Program-made: the position numbers and the translations under genes | Shown: in pieces, positions 15,875 to 25,024 of the stretch | How positions within the stretch are numbered: the stretch's first letter is position 1 | How the letters are laid out: the number at the start of each line of letters is the position of its first letter | The notes under the pieces: generated by a model | What the model was told of the DNA's origin: nothing | Databases searched by the model: none | What the model saw: the letters and a program-made list of their open reading frames with translations, nothing else | From: Pedobacter hartonius | Lineage (GTDB): Bacteria > Bacteroidota > Bacteroidia > Sphingobacteriales > Sphingobacteriaceae | NCBI RefSeq assembly: GCF_900107535.1 | Contig: NZ_FNRA01000009.1 | Span: 62,001-126,000, forward strand | Direction: 5' to 3' | DNA length: 64,000 nt

Positions 15875-16714
15875 ATGAAAGAATTGTTCGACCAGCTATC
15901 TGCTGAATGCAGCAAAATCACCACCAAGAGATACAGCACCAGCTTCTCACTGGGCATCTACTTTCTGCATAAAAAGCTCAGGGGCCCTATCTATGCCATT
16001 TACAGCTTTGTCCGTTTTGCTGATGAAATTGTGGACAGCTTCCATGATTATGATAAAAAATATCTGCTGGATAAATTTAAAAGAGATTGTTTCGAAGCCA
16101 TCGAATCTGGCATCAGCCTTAACCCGGTACTCAACTCCTTTCAGAAAGTAGTCAATGAAAACAATATAGACCATGAAATGATCAACCTATTTTTAAAGAG
16201 TATGGAGATGGACCTTGAACCAGGAATTTACAGCAACGAAAAATACGAAAAGTATATCCTGGGATCTGCTGAAGTAGTAGGCCTGATGTGCCTCAGCGTG
16301 TTTACCGAAGGCGATAATACGCAGTATGAATATCTGAAGCCTTTCGCGATGAAACTGGGTTCAACATTTCAAAAAGTAAATTTTCTGAGAGATGTTAAGG
16401 CAGATTACCAAAACCTGAGCAGAAATTATTTCCCGGGTGTGGATCTGGGAAATTTTTCCGACAGCCAGAAACACCTGATCGAAGATGAGATCACCGAAGA
16501 ATTTAAAATTGCCCTTGCAGGCATTAAACAGCTGCCTTTATCCTCCCGTAAAGGTGTTTATCTGAGTTATATCTACTACAAAGAGTTGTTCAATAAAATA
16601 AAACATTGTTCAGCCGATCAGATCATGACGCAAAGGATCAGGATCTCCAATCCTCATAAAATCGGGCTGATGCTGGACTCCATGATCAAACATAAAATAA
16701 ATGCCTTATCCTGA
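15875..16714 (+). CDS. crtB: Phytoene/squalene synthase-family prenyltransferase
   Basis: A 279-residue protein of the trans-isoprenyl diphosphate head-to-head synthase family. The two Asp-rich metal-binding motifs are visible: YSFVRFADEIVDSFHDYD (first DxxxD type) and KVNFLRDVKADYQNLSRNYF (second). The N-terminal SKITTKRYSTSFSLG and IYAIYSFVR segments are typical of CrtB, which condenses two geranylgeranyl diphosphates to phytoene in carotenoid synthesis. It follows marR by 18 nt. Desaturase (crtI), cyclase and hydroxylase genes are absent from this window, so the rest of the pathway must be elsewhere. The 3' end overlaps the convergent xth gene by 9 nt. Squalene synthase activity cannot be fully excluded. 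Confidence 0.85.
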   Translation: MKELFDQLSAECSKITTKRYSTSFSLGIYFLHKKLRGPIYAIYSFVRFADEIVDSFHDYDKKYLLDKFKRDCFEAIESGISLNPVLNSFQKVVNENNIDHEMINLFLKSMEMDLEPGIYSNEKYEKYILGSAEVVGLMCLSVFTEGDNTQYEYLKPFAMKLGSTFQKVNFLRDVKADYQNLSRNYFPGVDLGNFSDSQKHLIEDEITEEFKIALAGIKQLPLSSRKGVYLSYIYYKELFNKIKHCSADQIMTQRIRISNPHKIGLMLDSMIKHKINALS

Positions 16715-17479
16715 TATTTCAATCCAGACCGGAGCATGATCACTGGTCTTCTCCCATCCGCGTACATGACGGTCAACACCGGCAGCCAGCAGGCGGCCTT
16801 CCAGTTGGGGGCTTAGTAAGAAATGATCAATGCGCAAACCTGCATTACGTCCATAAGCATTGCGGAAATAATCCCAGAACGTATAAATCGTTTCGTCAGG
16901 ATATAGTTTACGCAGCGCATCAGTCCATCCCTGCGCAACAAGATTCCTGAAAGCAGAACGGACCTCAGGACGAAAAAGCGCATCATCTACCCAACGTTCC
17001 GGTTTATAGACATCAAGCGCTGTTGGCATCACATTATAATCGCCGGTCAGGATCACCGGCCTGTCAAACGAAAGCAGTTCCGCCGCATGTGTGGTCAGCC
17101 GTTCAAACCAGCTCAGTTTATATTCCAGTTTAGGCCCCGGTGCAGGATTGCCATTTGGCAAATACAAACATCCGATCACTATACCATCTACAAAAGCCTC
17201 AATATAACGGCTGTGCAGGTCTTCGGGATCTCCGGCCAGTCCACGCCTCGTTTCCCGGATGTCTCCACTGCGTGATAAAATAGCAACCCCGTTCCAGCTC
17301 TTCTGTCCATGCCAGATCGCATGATAACCAGCATCTGATATTGCCTGCTCAGGAAACTTCTCTTGTGGTGCTTTCAGTTCCTGCAGGCAGACAACGTCCG
17401 GCTTGGTTTCTTCAAGCCAGCGGAGCAGTATAGGGAGCCGTCCGTTGACGCCATTTACATTGTAGGTTGCTATTTTCAT
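16706..17479 (-). CDS. xth: Exodeoxyribonuclease III (AP endonuclease)
   Basis: A 257-residue EEP-fold nuclease of ExoIII length. Signatures: MKIATYNVNGVNGRLP at the start, VCLQELKAPQEKFP with the metal-binding Glu, ILTGDYNVMPTALDVY, YTFWDYFRNAYGRNAGLRID and a final KTSDHAPVWIEI with the catalytic Asp-His. The enzyme incises abasic sites and has 3'-5' exonuclease activity in base-excision repair, in the cytoplasm. It is monocistronic and its 3' end overlaps crtB. Upstream on the same strand lie two very short ORFs. Confidence 0.92.
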   Translation of the reverse strand: MKIATYNVNGVNGRLPILLRWLEETKPDVVCLQELKAPQEKFPEQAISDAGYHAIWHGQKSWNGVAILSRSGDIRETRRGLAGDPEDLHSRYIEAFVDGIVIGCLYLPNGNPAPGPKLEYKLSWFERLTTHAAELLSFDRPVILTGDYNVMPTALDVYKPERWVDDALFRPEVRSAFRNLVAQGWTDALRKLYPDETIYTFWDYFRNAYGRNAGLRIDHFLLSPQLEGRLLAAGVDRHVRGWEKTSDHAPVWIEISG

Positions 17480-17588
17480 CAGAATATATTGTTTTTAATG
17501 GTTATGAAGCTAGCATGAGCTTAAATCATTTAGGTATGTGATTTTAAAGATCATGATGGCTTCATAGTGACCTTCAATTCATCAGCAA

Positions 17589-17696
17589 TCAGTTTAGATT
17601 CACCAGCTGCCTGTTTGCTTTCTCTATAAAGTTGAGCATCGGGTTTCCGGACTGGTTCTTTTTAGCCAGCCTCAGGGCATGCTGAAAAAAGCCCAT
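17589..17696 (-). CDS. Very small protein, 35 aa, hypothetical
   Basis: An ORF starting at ATG 17696 with sequence MGFFQHALRLAKKNQSG, a basic amphipathic helix, then a second helix rich in Asn and Lys. Codon use resembles local genes and it sits in line with two other small - strand ORFs (17721-17951, 18032-18157). No family match can be claimed, and a chance ORF of this size is possible. Confidence 0.4.
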   Translation of the reverse strand: MGFFQHALRLAKKNQSGNPMLNFIEKANRQLVNLN

Positions 17697-17720
17697 TTTT
17701 TTTTATTTTCCTATGGTATT

Positions 17721-17951
17721 TTAACACGGGTGTAATGATAAATCATGGTTTTCTCCATCCCAATAATTTACCAAAGGCTTTGCGGCGTTACTCAGGTGAT
17801 GTACAGTTAGGCTTTCCGGTTCATCTTCGAGGCGTTGTTTCAACTCCTCCCCCTTAAATTCGATATTGTGAGCTGAACCTTCGTCCTGATATTTAGGTTG
17901 CTACATATTGTGAGCGCTGTCTTCACTATTATTTCTAACTGGATTTTCCAT
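17721..17951 (-). pseudogene. Small gene interrupted by an in-frame TAG
   Basis: From ATG 17951 the frame encodes 16 residues (MENPVRNNSEDSAHNM), meets TAG at 17901-17903, and continues open for 59 more codons to TAA at 17721-17723. The downstream part (YQDEGSAHNIEFKGEELKQR ... NYWDGENHDLSLHPC) has coherent amino acid composition and repeats the SAHN motif seen before the stop, supporting a single original gene of about 76 residues. A CAG-to-TAG change would explain it. No family recognised. Confidence 0.5.
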
Positions 17952-18031
17952 TTTATATAAGTTTATTGAGCGTACCACAATTGCCCTGCCGGTTTATCCG
18001 GCTATCGTATTTCATTAACAGGACGCACAGC

Positions 18032-18157
18032 TCATTTCTTTTTATCTGCTGTTTTTTTCGGAACACAATTGGGTACTTTTTTACCATTCTTGGTTTTCAT
18101 TCCTACCTGCTCATAATTTTTCCAGCAGGGGTCTTTATCATCTTTTTTATCAGCCAT
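18032..18157 (-). CDS. Small Cys-pair protein, 41 aa
   Basis: ATG at 18157 to TGA at 18032. The product is very basic and contains DPCWKNYEQVGMKTKNGKKV, then PNCVPKK. This Cys-Trp ... Gly-Met-Lys ... Pro-Asn-Cys-Val-Pro pattern is shared by many tiny proteins and by C-terminal tails of phage proteins (recognised from memory), with no known function. The recognisable motif makes me confident the ORF is real despite its size. It lies 24 nt downstream of the ytxH-like gene and may be cotranscribed. Confidence 0.7.
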   Translation of the reverse strand: MADKKDDKDPCWKNYEQVGMKTKNGKKVPNCVPKKTADKKK

Positions 18158-18181
18158 GGCGTAAATATAATTAGGTTAGCG

Positions 18182-18511
18182 TTAGGATTCAGCAGGTAAT
18201 TGTCTGGATTTCGGCCCTTTCTGTTTAACAGTCGTTTTTGTTAAATCTACCGCTTCTTCGGGTGTGCCGGTCAGCTGGTCCGCGGTCTTCTTTGTCTGTG
18301 CACGAAAATCATCTACCAGATGGTCCTCAATTTCAACTTCACTATAATCAGCGAGGGAAGCCCCTATTACGCCTTTAATTGCACCGGCAAGGTTCTCCCT
18401 TGTCTCTCTTCCGCTTTTCGGTGCAAAAAGAGCACCTATGACTGCGCCAACGGCCATGCCCGTAAGCAAGGCTACACTAGTCATTATTGAATACCTGTTT
18501 CTGAACTTCAT
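18182..18511 (-). CDS. YtxH-domain protein
   Basis: About 109 residues from the ATG at 18511 (an upstream in-frame ATG at 18559 would add 16 non-conserved residues). One membrane helix (about 10-30, SVALLTGMAVGAVIGALFAP) runs into the YtxH signature FAPKSGRETRENL, followed by a soluble, helical, charged tail. YtxH proteins are general-stress-type envelope proteins of unknown biochemical function; Bacteroidota often carry them in groups of small stress genes, as here with the small ORFs next door and DUF4142 downstream. Confidence 0.82.
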   Translation of the reverse strand: MKFRNRYSIMTSVALLTGMAVGAVIGALFAPKSGRETRENLAGAIKGVIGASLADYSEVEIEDHLVDDFRAQTKKTADQLTGTPEEAVDLTKTTVKQKGPKSRQLPAES

Positions 18512-18711
18512 AATCGTATGGTTTTCAGGATTAACATATTCAGCAGGAAAGGGTTTCAATTTTGTTGATTTAATACCTGGAAATGCCCCCGATAGGCAAA
18601 TTAGAGATAGAGGTTGTGTAAAAAATTAAACAATAAAACCTTACCGGAGTTACGATCTCCAGATACAATAGCCAATTCGACCTCTAAACATTGATACTTA
18701 ACCGGTAAAGA

Positions 18712-19032
18712 ATGATAAATAGATACAACATCAAAAATATAGACGACCTCAAATCAACACAGTCTCTATTGAAAAGCCAATATATCCGCCAGGGCCACCT
18801 GATCAAAAAAGATTTTGGTTTATATATCAGGAGCTTTAGTTTCAGCAGCGTCTTTTTACGCAAACACCCCGCCCGAAAATTGTCAGGGATAGCAAAATCA
18901 GCGTTGCCGGCAAATGTTGTCTCGTCCCTGATACCCGTTTTATTAAATAAAACCATATTTAGAAATTCCGGCTGGCTGAAAAAACTGGCAGTTTATGCTG
19001 CAGCAAAAGTAATTGGAAACAAGATAAAATAA
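18712..19032 (+). CDS. Hypothetical protein, 106 aa, one hydrophobic segment
   Basis: No named family. The N-terminal half is charged (YNIKNIDDLKSTQSLLKSQY) and the C-terminal half carries hydrophobic helices (VSSLIPVLLNKTIF, KLAVYAAAKVIGNKIK). This plan, including the final 'K..v..g.k..', resembles the small phage-holin-like/YtxH-associated stress proteins of Bacteroidota. It is divergent from the ytxH-like gene. A competing ORF of 90 codons lies on the opposite strand in the same place but has poor composition. Confidence 0.5.
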   Translation: MINRYNIKNIDDLKSTQSLLKSQYIRQGHLIKKDFGLYIRSFSFSSVFLRKHPARKLSGIAKSALPANVVSSLIPVLLNKTIFRNSGWLKKLAVYAAAKVIGNKIK

Positions 19033-19340
19033 CCTGCTTTTAGAAAGGTGATCCTCAGCGGCAGGGAAATAACTGCCCGGATACAATATACATCAGCATA
19101 AGTTTCAAAAAAATATATATTTTAGAATAAAATATAATTCATACTGAAACTTAATACAGGTGCAGGATACAGGCACAGTTGCTGAAATAGCTGAATTGGT
19201 GGTTTTTAATGAAAGGACGGACAAATAAGATGTCTGATTTCCCCGCATCCCTGATCCGACAGGCACAGCAGTAAACAATCAGATATCCTGCAAAAGTAGC
19301 CAGAGCATTGCCAAAAGCCTTAGCTGATCTATATCGCGGC
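19033..19340. other. Intergenic, no supported gene
   Basis: AT-rich for the first 100 bp, then a more coding-like composition near 19150-19340 (an open - strand frame runs into the 3' end of the DUF4142 gene). I found no motif, strong start or family match in it; it could be the relic of a gene. Confidence 0.4.
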
Positions 19341-20015
19341 CTACTTATGCAAAGCTGAAACAATTTTCAAATGGGATTTTAACATCGGCAGATAACGTTT
19401 CGCATAGGCTTTTACTTCCGGGTCATTGGACCCCTCCCCTTCTTCAAATAAACCTACTGCCTGTTCATGGTTTTTGATCATCATCTGGATATATATAGAC
19501 TCCAACTCCTCGCCTTTAACAGCTGAAAGCTGTTTGATCTTGTCACTGCTGTCCCTGTTTGTTGCAGTTGAATCCAGCGATACATTCTTAGTATCCGCTA
19601 ATGTTTTCAGATCTGCATCTGCCTTTATATGATCACTCAGCACCAGGGCCGCAAAAGTTTTCACATAAGTATTCTGTGCATTCTGCTGCACAATTTTGCT
19701 GGTTTCAACTGCCACATAACTGGTCAGGGATGCCAGGGTAATAAACTGAATGGTTTTATTTGTCGAAGCATCTACCTTTTTTGAAAGTGAGTCCTTACTA
19801 TTGCTGGAGTTATTTGCAATTGATCCGGAAACCGTTGCAGGGTTGGCGCCAGTGCTGGTTCCGCCATCCGCACTACGGCCGGCAGAAACATTTGATGCAC
19901 TTCCGAAACCAGGGGTTCCGGTACCCGAAGGGCCTGTGGCCGACCGCGACGCAGAACAGGAAACAATCGTATAGGATGCGCCGATAAGCAGAGCACCGAT
20001 GATTACTTTTTTCAT
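19341..20015 (-). CDS. DUF4142-family lipoprotein
   Basis: A 224-residue predicted lipoprotein (signal to SYTIVSCSASRS, Cys about residue 20), followed by a low-complexity Ser/Gly/Thr/Asn linker (about 22-80) and a DUF4142 domain (about 85-222): a four-helix bundle with KTFAALVLSDHIKADADLKT, the family's 'a..M..DH..a..eL' motif, and IKNHEQAVGLFEEG plus AYAKRYLPMLKSHL. The domain is ferritin-like in fold prediction; its function is unknown and its genes occur in stress-related clusters. A paralogue is at 61632-62225. Confidence 0.85.
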   Translation of the reverse strand: MKKVIIGALLIGASYTIVSCSASRSATGPSGTGTPGFGSASNVSAGRSADGGTSTGANPATVSGSIANNSSNSKDSLSKKVDASTNKTIQFITLASLTSYVAVETSKIVQQNAQNTYVKTFAALVLSDHIKADADLKTLADTKNVSLDSTATNRDSSDKIKQLSAVKGEELESIYIQMMIKNHEQAVGLFEEGEGSNDPEVKAYAKRYLPMLKSHLKIVSALHK

Positions 20016-20049
20016 AGAATGGATATAATAATAAATTTTTAATAACAGG

Positions 20050-20325
20050 TTACTCTAAACTGATTTTGTTAACGATAGGACTGTTACCCAGATGATTGTC
20101 AATATATACGCCCAGTTCGTCAATCATCTGCTCTGCATTGGCAACTTCTGTAGCTCCAGACTGGTACCAGCCAATATCTCCCTTTTTCATTTCCAGTTTC
20201 AGATCCATAGTGCCCAGGGTGTTATCAAAAAAGAAAGTCTCATGATCTGTTGTGGTGATTGGCCCTCTGGCAATTTCCCCATCCGGCAGTGTAGTTTGCG
20301 CTTCTGTGATATATATTGATTCCAT
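20050..20325 (-). CDS. Hypothetical protein, 91 aa
   Basis: A small acidic soluble protein without signal peptide. Sequence such as FFFDNTLGTMDLKLEMKKGD suggests beta strands, with a helical end (NAEQMIDELGVYIDNHLG). The gene precedes DUF4142 by 34 nt on the same strand. I recognise no family. Confidence 0.5.
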   Translation of the reverse strand: MESIYITEAQTTLPDGEIARGPITTTDHETFFFDNTLGTMDLKLEMKKGDIGWYQSGATEVANAEQMIDELGVYIDNHLGNSPIVNKISLE

Positions 20326-20455
20326 AGTTTGTTAACAAACAACAGGAGTCAATGTTTTTGTACAGGCCCTACTTCGTCATGCCCAAAATACATTAAGGCA
20401 TCTGTATGTGTTCATAGGCGACTACCAGCGGGCATAAAAACAGGCAGTTTTATTC

Positions 20456-21433
20456 TTAGTTCTTTAGCACTTGCGTAGGTGAAAAACCCTTGCTGATAGA
20501 AAAATCAAGATTGTGCTGAAAATTAGTCAGGTAGTCCGGGCCATTAAGGGCATTAAAGTTCATTTTCATCAAATCATCGGGGTTGAATTTTACAGAGAGC
20601 ACTACTTTACTTTCGGCAAGCCCGGTTGCGGTATTCCACAGGTTTGAATATACATTTACATATACAAATTTGACGGGTAATAAGGCAAAAGTCTCTCTGC
20701 CAACTCTTAAGACACTCCCGCAGAGATGATGATGACAAAGTTCATGAAATTCAGGCATGGACATTTCACTATGTGTTACCTTACCCGAAGTGGCCTCACA
20801 AACAATATAGTCAGGAACAATTTCTGTTGAATTCACATGCAGGTTAACAACAATATGTTCGCTGAAGGTTTCATATTGAAGTATGGAACCAAACTGGCTG
20901 ATCTGGTGAAATGGATCAAAGAATTCAATGGCATCCTTATAGGCAGCGGGGTCTGCCTCTCTGATCCCTTTTATAATGAGCTGAATGGTTTTCCAGTCCT
21001 GACGATTATTCTTAAATTCCCTGAGCGTCGCGTTATAAATCATGTCGTCATTACGTTTTGCCTGCTCGGCTTTTCTCAAAAGTTCTTTCTTCTTTTTTTT
21101 ACTTTGCCCAAGCATTTTATCCAAAACTGTAGGCCGGTAGTCCCTGTATTCCTGTTCAGCTCTACCCTGATTTAAAGACTGCCGCAGAGGAAGTTTTGGC
21201 TCAGGTTCGTTCACAAGTTGATCCCAGTTCAAGGTTTCACTACTTTCTTTATGAATTGATAACAAGGATTTAATATATTGATTATAATAACTCACAGCGT
21301 CCAGGCTGCCTTTCTTTATTTTCTGTTTTAAATCCTGATGAAAAGCAATTCTGCCCTTACCAGTTGTATGAATTTCACGGTCTGCTTTCTTACCGGCATT
21401 TGCAGTTCGCGAAAAATGATTTGCTGTTGCCAT
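20456..21433 (-). CDS. Hypothetical protein, 325 aa, with HExxH-like motif
   Basis: A large soluble protein of unknown family. Residues about 1-170 are very basic and helical (for example GQSKKKKKELLRKAEQAKRN). The C-terminal half (about 180-320) is a mixed alpha/beta domain containing FHELCHHHLCGSVL at residues about 229-242, where HELCH (230-234) formally fits the HExxH zinc-protease pattern and further His/Cys residues could bind metal. I see no matching third ligand, so protease activity is not asserted. Its promoter would lie in the long AT-rich gap to 22374. Confidence 0.6.
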   Translation of the reverse strand: MATANHFSRTANAGKKADREIHTTGKGRIAFHQDLKQKIKKGSLDAVSYYNQYIKSLLSIHKESSETLNWDQLVNEPEPKLPLRQSLNQGRAEQEYRDYRPTVLDKMLGQSKKKKKELLRKAEQAKRNDDMIYNATLREFKNNRQDWKTIQLIIKGIREADPAAYKDAIEFFDPFHQISQFGSILQYETFSEHIVVNLHVNSTEIVPDYIVCEATSGKVTHSEMSMPEFHELCHHHLCGSVLRVGRETFALLPVKFVYVNVYSNLWNTATGLAESKVVLSVKFNPDDLMKMNFNALNGPDYLTNFQHNLDFSISKGFSPTQVLKN

Positions 21434-22374
21434 TTGACTAATAGTGTTTTGAATAATAAAAATTCTTCTAAATAAGAATAGACCTGCTACAAATTGATAA
21501 TTACTACATCACCTATAGCCTGTAAAGCCGTAAAATAGGATGATTTAACTAGTCCTTATTTCCATATTAAAAGGATTTTGCAAATAAACAATAGATTAAA
21601 TTGACTCTTCTGATATTTATCTTGCCCGCAATATCAAAACAATAATTTGTTTTGACAAATTAGAAATCCTCATCAATCCCGACCTTATCATACCGCAATA
21701 ATACTTTTCAATAATAATAGAAATTACGTTAGTTGTAATGACTTTATAATTAAATTTTTACCATTAAAATAAAATACAATCTCCTATAAATCAGCTTGCC
21801 AGCTATAATTTATTACGTGAAATGTATTTATATATATGTCAAATGATATTTCATACAGGTAAACGAATGATTTGACGCATTAAATTAGGGGTTAATTACA
21901 AAAAGTAAAATATTTCATCTCTCAACAGTGCAACTATTGTTAGTTATGTAATTATTGAGGTTTATAGAAATAAATTATAAACAAATTAAGGGATAGAGGT
22001 TAAGTATTGCTAATAATACTGGTCAGCCCGCCATCCTTAGTCAGCGGAGATGTTCAGAAAAATTCTTCTATATAAGCCAGAGTAAACAAATGGGGAACAG
22101 CTCAAGGCTGGCCGGAACAATGCTTTTTAAACCGCAGGTTATTGACGGGGCCAGTGGAGAAGATACCCGTAAAAACTGGGAGCCCCGGTCGGAATGCCCA
22201 TAAGAAAATGTGTAGCAGATACCTGCTTTATCAATAGCATGCTATACCTTTACAGGATCAATAATAAATGAAAATCATTGTAACAATTGGTGATAAATAC
22301 CCTGATGTCTACAATAACAATATACGTTTTACGTTGCCATTAAGACGTTATTGATCAAATTACTGAGTTATTAA
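21434..22374. other. Long AT-rich intergenic region
   Basis: 940 bp between divergent genes, with no protein gene of convincing composition. A small inverted repeat, AATTTGT/ACAAATT, is at 21644-21661. A 37-codon ORF on + (22090-22203) is open but unsupported. The last 150 bp probably contain the promoter of the PAS kinase. The length suggests either a lost gene or an uncharacterised RNA. Confidence 0.4.
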
Positions 22375-24948
22375 ATGAATAATCAATACCAGATTTTTAC
22401 CGACAAAGAGTTGATCGAAATCCTTTCCCTGTCACCTGCCGCTACTGCTGTATACAGCACCGAAGAAATCATTATCCAGACTGCGAATAATGCAATGCTC
22501 AATTTCTGGGGTAAAAACAAAGATGTAATTGGCAAGCCACTTGAAGTAGCAGTTCCCGAACTGCAAGGACAACAGTTTATTGAGCTGCTGAAAAATGTCT
22601 GGAATACCGGAATTACCTATCAGGCCTTTGATACAGCTACGCAACTGCCTGCTGAAGGAAATATTCAGACGTTTTATTATGATTTCACCTGCCGCGCGCT
22701 TAAAAATGAAGCCGGTGCAGTGTACTGCATTTTACATACCGCAACAGACGTAACTGAACGTAATCAGCACCGCCAGGCAATGGCAAGAGCACGGGAACTA
22801 ACGGGAGCCCTGGAAAATGAACAGGCCCTGAATGAGGAGCTGATGGCCGCCAATGAAGAGTTATTTGCCACGAATGAAGAGATGCACAATATGCAGCAGA
22901 GTTTGTCAGAGCTGAATGATGAACTGGAAAAACGAGTAGCAGCGCGGGTTAAAGATCTCACCGAAAGCAAAAAACTACTGAATGAAATTTTACACCAGCT
23001 ACCGGCTCCGGTAGCTGTGCTAAGCGGTGCAAACCAGGTAATAGAACTCACCAACGCCTCCATATTGTCCTTCTGGAATAAAACCAGGGAAGAAGTGACC
23101 GGGCGGCCAATGCTGGAGGTGTTTCCAGAACTTCAATACCAGCCCTTTCCCGGACAGTGGAAACAGGTACTGGAAACAGGTAATCCCATCGCAAACCGCG
23201 AAAAACCAGTGGTATTCAACAAAGAAGAGGGCCCGCGTCAGTATTATGTGGACTATTATTATCAGCCCCTGACAGACTATAACGGCCACAGAACATCAAT
23301 TATGGCCACGGTAATTGACGTAACCGATAAAGTGGAATCACGCCAGCAGCTGGAAGAAAACCAGATTAAACTGCTGGACCTCAATGATGAGCTTTCCACT
23401 ATGAATGAGGAGATGGCCGCTACAAACGAAGAACTGATCACCACCAATGAAGAACTCGCCGGGACAAGAGAGGACCTGTTAAAAACAGTGAGAGAAGTTG
23501 AAAAAAGTGAAGCCAGGTTCCGCTTCCTTGTACAACAGGCGCCGACAGCGATCTGCATTTTAAATGGCCCGGAGCTAATCATTGAATCGGTAAATGATAT
23601 GATGCTGACTATATTGGGCAAGTCGCCGGAAATCACCGGCAAAAAATATGCAGAGGTTCTGCCTGAATTTAAAACCCAGCCCTACCTGCAATTGCTCAAC
23701 GAAGTTTTTGCTACAGGAAAGCCCTATTTCGGCAATGAAGAACCTACTACATTTGAACAGAACGGATACTTACGTATAGGCTATTATAATTTTATCTTCC
23801 AACCTGTGCAAAATGAACAGGGCCTGACCACAACGATCATGATCGTAGCAACGGATGTAACGGAACAGGTAATTTCCAGAAAGCAATTACAGCGTGCCGA
23901 AGGCATGTTGCGGCTCTCCATCGAAGCCGCAAATGTGGGCACCTGGTTTCTGAATAACAAAACAAGAGAATTTTTTGTATCCGCACAGCTGAAAGAATTA
24001 TTTGGCTATCAGGCCGGTGATGAGATTAGCTATATGGACGCAATTGCTCATATTCCTGAGTCACACCGGAGTGATGTACTCAAAGCAATGGGATCCGCTA
24101 CCGTTAGTGACACCCATTATAATATTGAATTTCCGATTATAGCCAATGGCGACGGAAATTTACGGTGGGTAAAGGCATTAGGGAAAATTGAGACAGAAAA
24201 CGGCGGCGCAATGAGTCATTTCTCGGGAGTAATCATGGATATTACGGAACAAAAGGAAGATGAACTGCGTAAGAATGACTTTATCGGCATGGTAAGCCAC
24301 GAACTGAAAACGCCTTTAACCTCGTTGAACGGTTATACACAGATACTGCAGCAAAAAGCATTGAAGACAGGCGACCGGTTTACGATCAGCGCATTGGAAA
24401 AAGTAACCAGCCAGATAAAAAAAATGACCTCGCTGATCAACGGGTTTTTAAATATTTCGCGTTTAGAATCGGGTAAAATCCATTTACAGAAAGAATATTT
24501 TTATCTCGATGAACTGGTTAATGAACTGATAGAGGAAACCAGACTTACCTCATCCAGCCATCAGATCTCCCCCTCTGTATCTGAGCATGTCAGGATTTAT
24601 GCAGACCGGGATAAGATTGGCTCTGTGATCTCTAACCTGCTGAGCAATGCAGTTAAATACTCGCCCCAGGCAAAAGATATCGAAGTGTTTTGTGAACTGA
24701 AAAACGGGCAGGTCCGGTTCAGTGTGAAAGATCATGGTATGGGTATCAAACCACACGATCTGGAGAAACTATTTGACCGCTTTTACCGCGTTGAAGGGAG
24801 TGAGAACCAGCACATCTCCGGCTTTGGTATAGGCCTCTATCTGAGCGCTGAGATTATTGAACGCCACGATGGTAACATCGCAGTGACCAGTGAGATAGGA
24901 AAAGGCTCTACATTTTATTTTAACCTGCCGGTTACTGAAAATGAATAA
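22375..24948 (+). CDS. Multi-PAS sensor histidine kinase
   Basis: 857 residues, no signal peptide or membrane helix, so a cytosolic sensor. Domain order: PAS1 (about 10-125), coiled coil rich in Glu/Asn (about 140-200), PAS2 (205-320), a second near-identical coiled coil (320-380, ELITTNEELAGTREDLLKTV), PAS3 (385-505), PAS4/PAC (515-630), HisKA with MVSHELKTPLTSLNGY (phosphoacceptor His642), and HATPase_c (740-855) with NLLSNAVKYSP, DHGMGI and FGIGLYLSAEI. The kinase should phosphorylate a response regulator that is not encoded nearby, so it is an orphan here. PAS signals could be redox, light or small ligands; no ligand-specific residue is evident. Confidence 0.92.
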   Translation: MNNQYQIFTDKELIEILSLSPAATAVYSTEEIIIQTANNAMLNFWGKNKDVIGKPLEVAVPELQGQQFIELLKNVWNTGITYQAFDTATQLPAEGNIQTFYYDFTCRALKNEAGAVYCILHTATDVTERNQHRQAMARARELTGALENEQALNEELMAANEELFATNEEMHNMQQSLSELNDELEKRVAARVKDLTESKKLLNEILHQLPAPVAVLSGANQVIELTNASILSFWNKTREEVTGRPMLEVFPELQYQPFPGQWKQVLETGNPIANREKPVVFNKEEGPRQYYVDYYYQPLTDYNGHRTSIMATVIDVTDKVESRQQLEENQIKLLDLNDELSTMNEEMAATNEELITTNEELAGTREDLLKTVREVEKSEARFRFLVQQAPTAICILNGPELIIESVNDMMLTILGKSPEITGKKYAEVLPEFKTQPYLQLLNEVFATGKPYFGNEEPTTFEQNGYLRIGYYNFIFQPVQNEQGLTTTIMIVATDVTEQVISRKQLQRAEGMLRLSIEAANVGTWFLNNKTREFFVSAQLKELFGYQAGDEISYMDAIAHIPESHRSDVLKAMGSATVSDTHYNIEFPIIANGDGNLRWVKALGKIETENGGAMSHFSGVIMDITEQKEDELRKNDFIGMVSHELKTPLTSLNGYTQILQQKALKTGDRFTISALEKVTSQIKKMTSLINGFLNISRLESGKIHLQKEYFYLDELVNELIEETRLTSSSHQISPSVSEHVRIYADRDKIGSVISNLLSNAVKYSPQAKDIEVFCELKNGQVRFSVKDHGMGIKPHDLEKLFDRFYRVEGSENQHISGFGIGLYLSAEIIERHDGNIAVTSEIGKGSTFYFNLPVTENE

Positions 24949-25024
24949 GACAAATAGCAGGATATATACTATAGTGTAATTACACCTTTTTTATTCTTCT
25001 GTCAATGACTATTATTGCTGACAG

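Noticed and set aside
18684..18956. 90-codon - ORF opposite the 106-aa protein
   Set aside because: Poor amino acid composition and no start support; the + frame has a better coding pattern.
22090..22203. 37-codon + ORF in the AT-rich gap
   Set aside because: No ribosome-binding context, family or conservation clue; likely chance.
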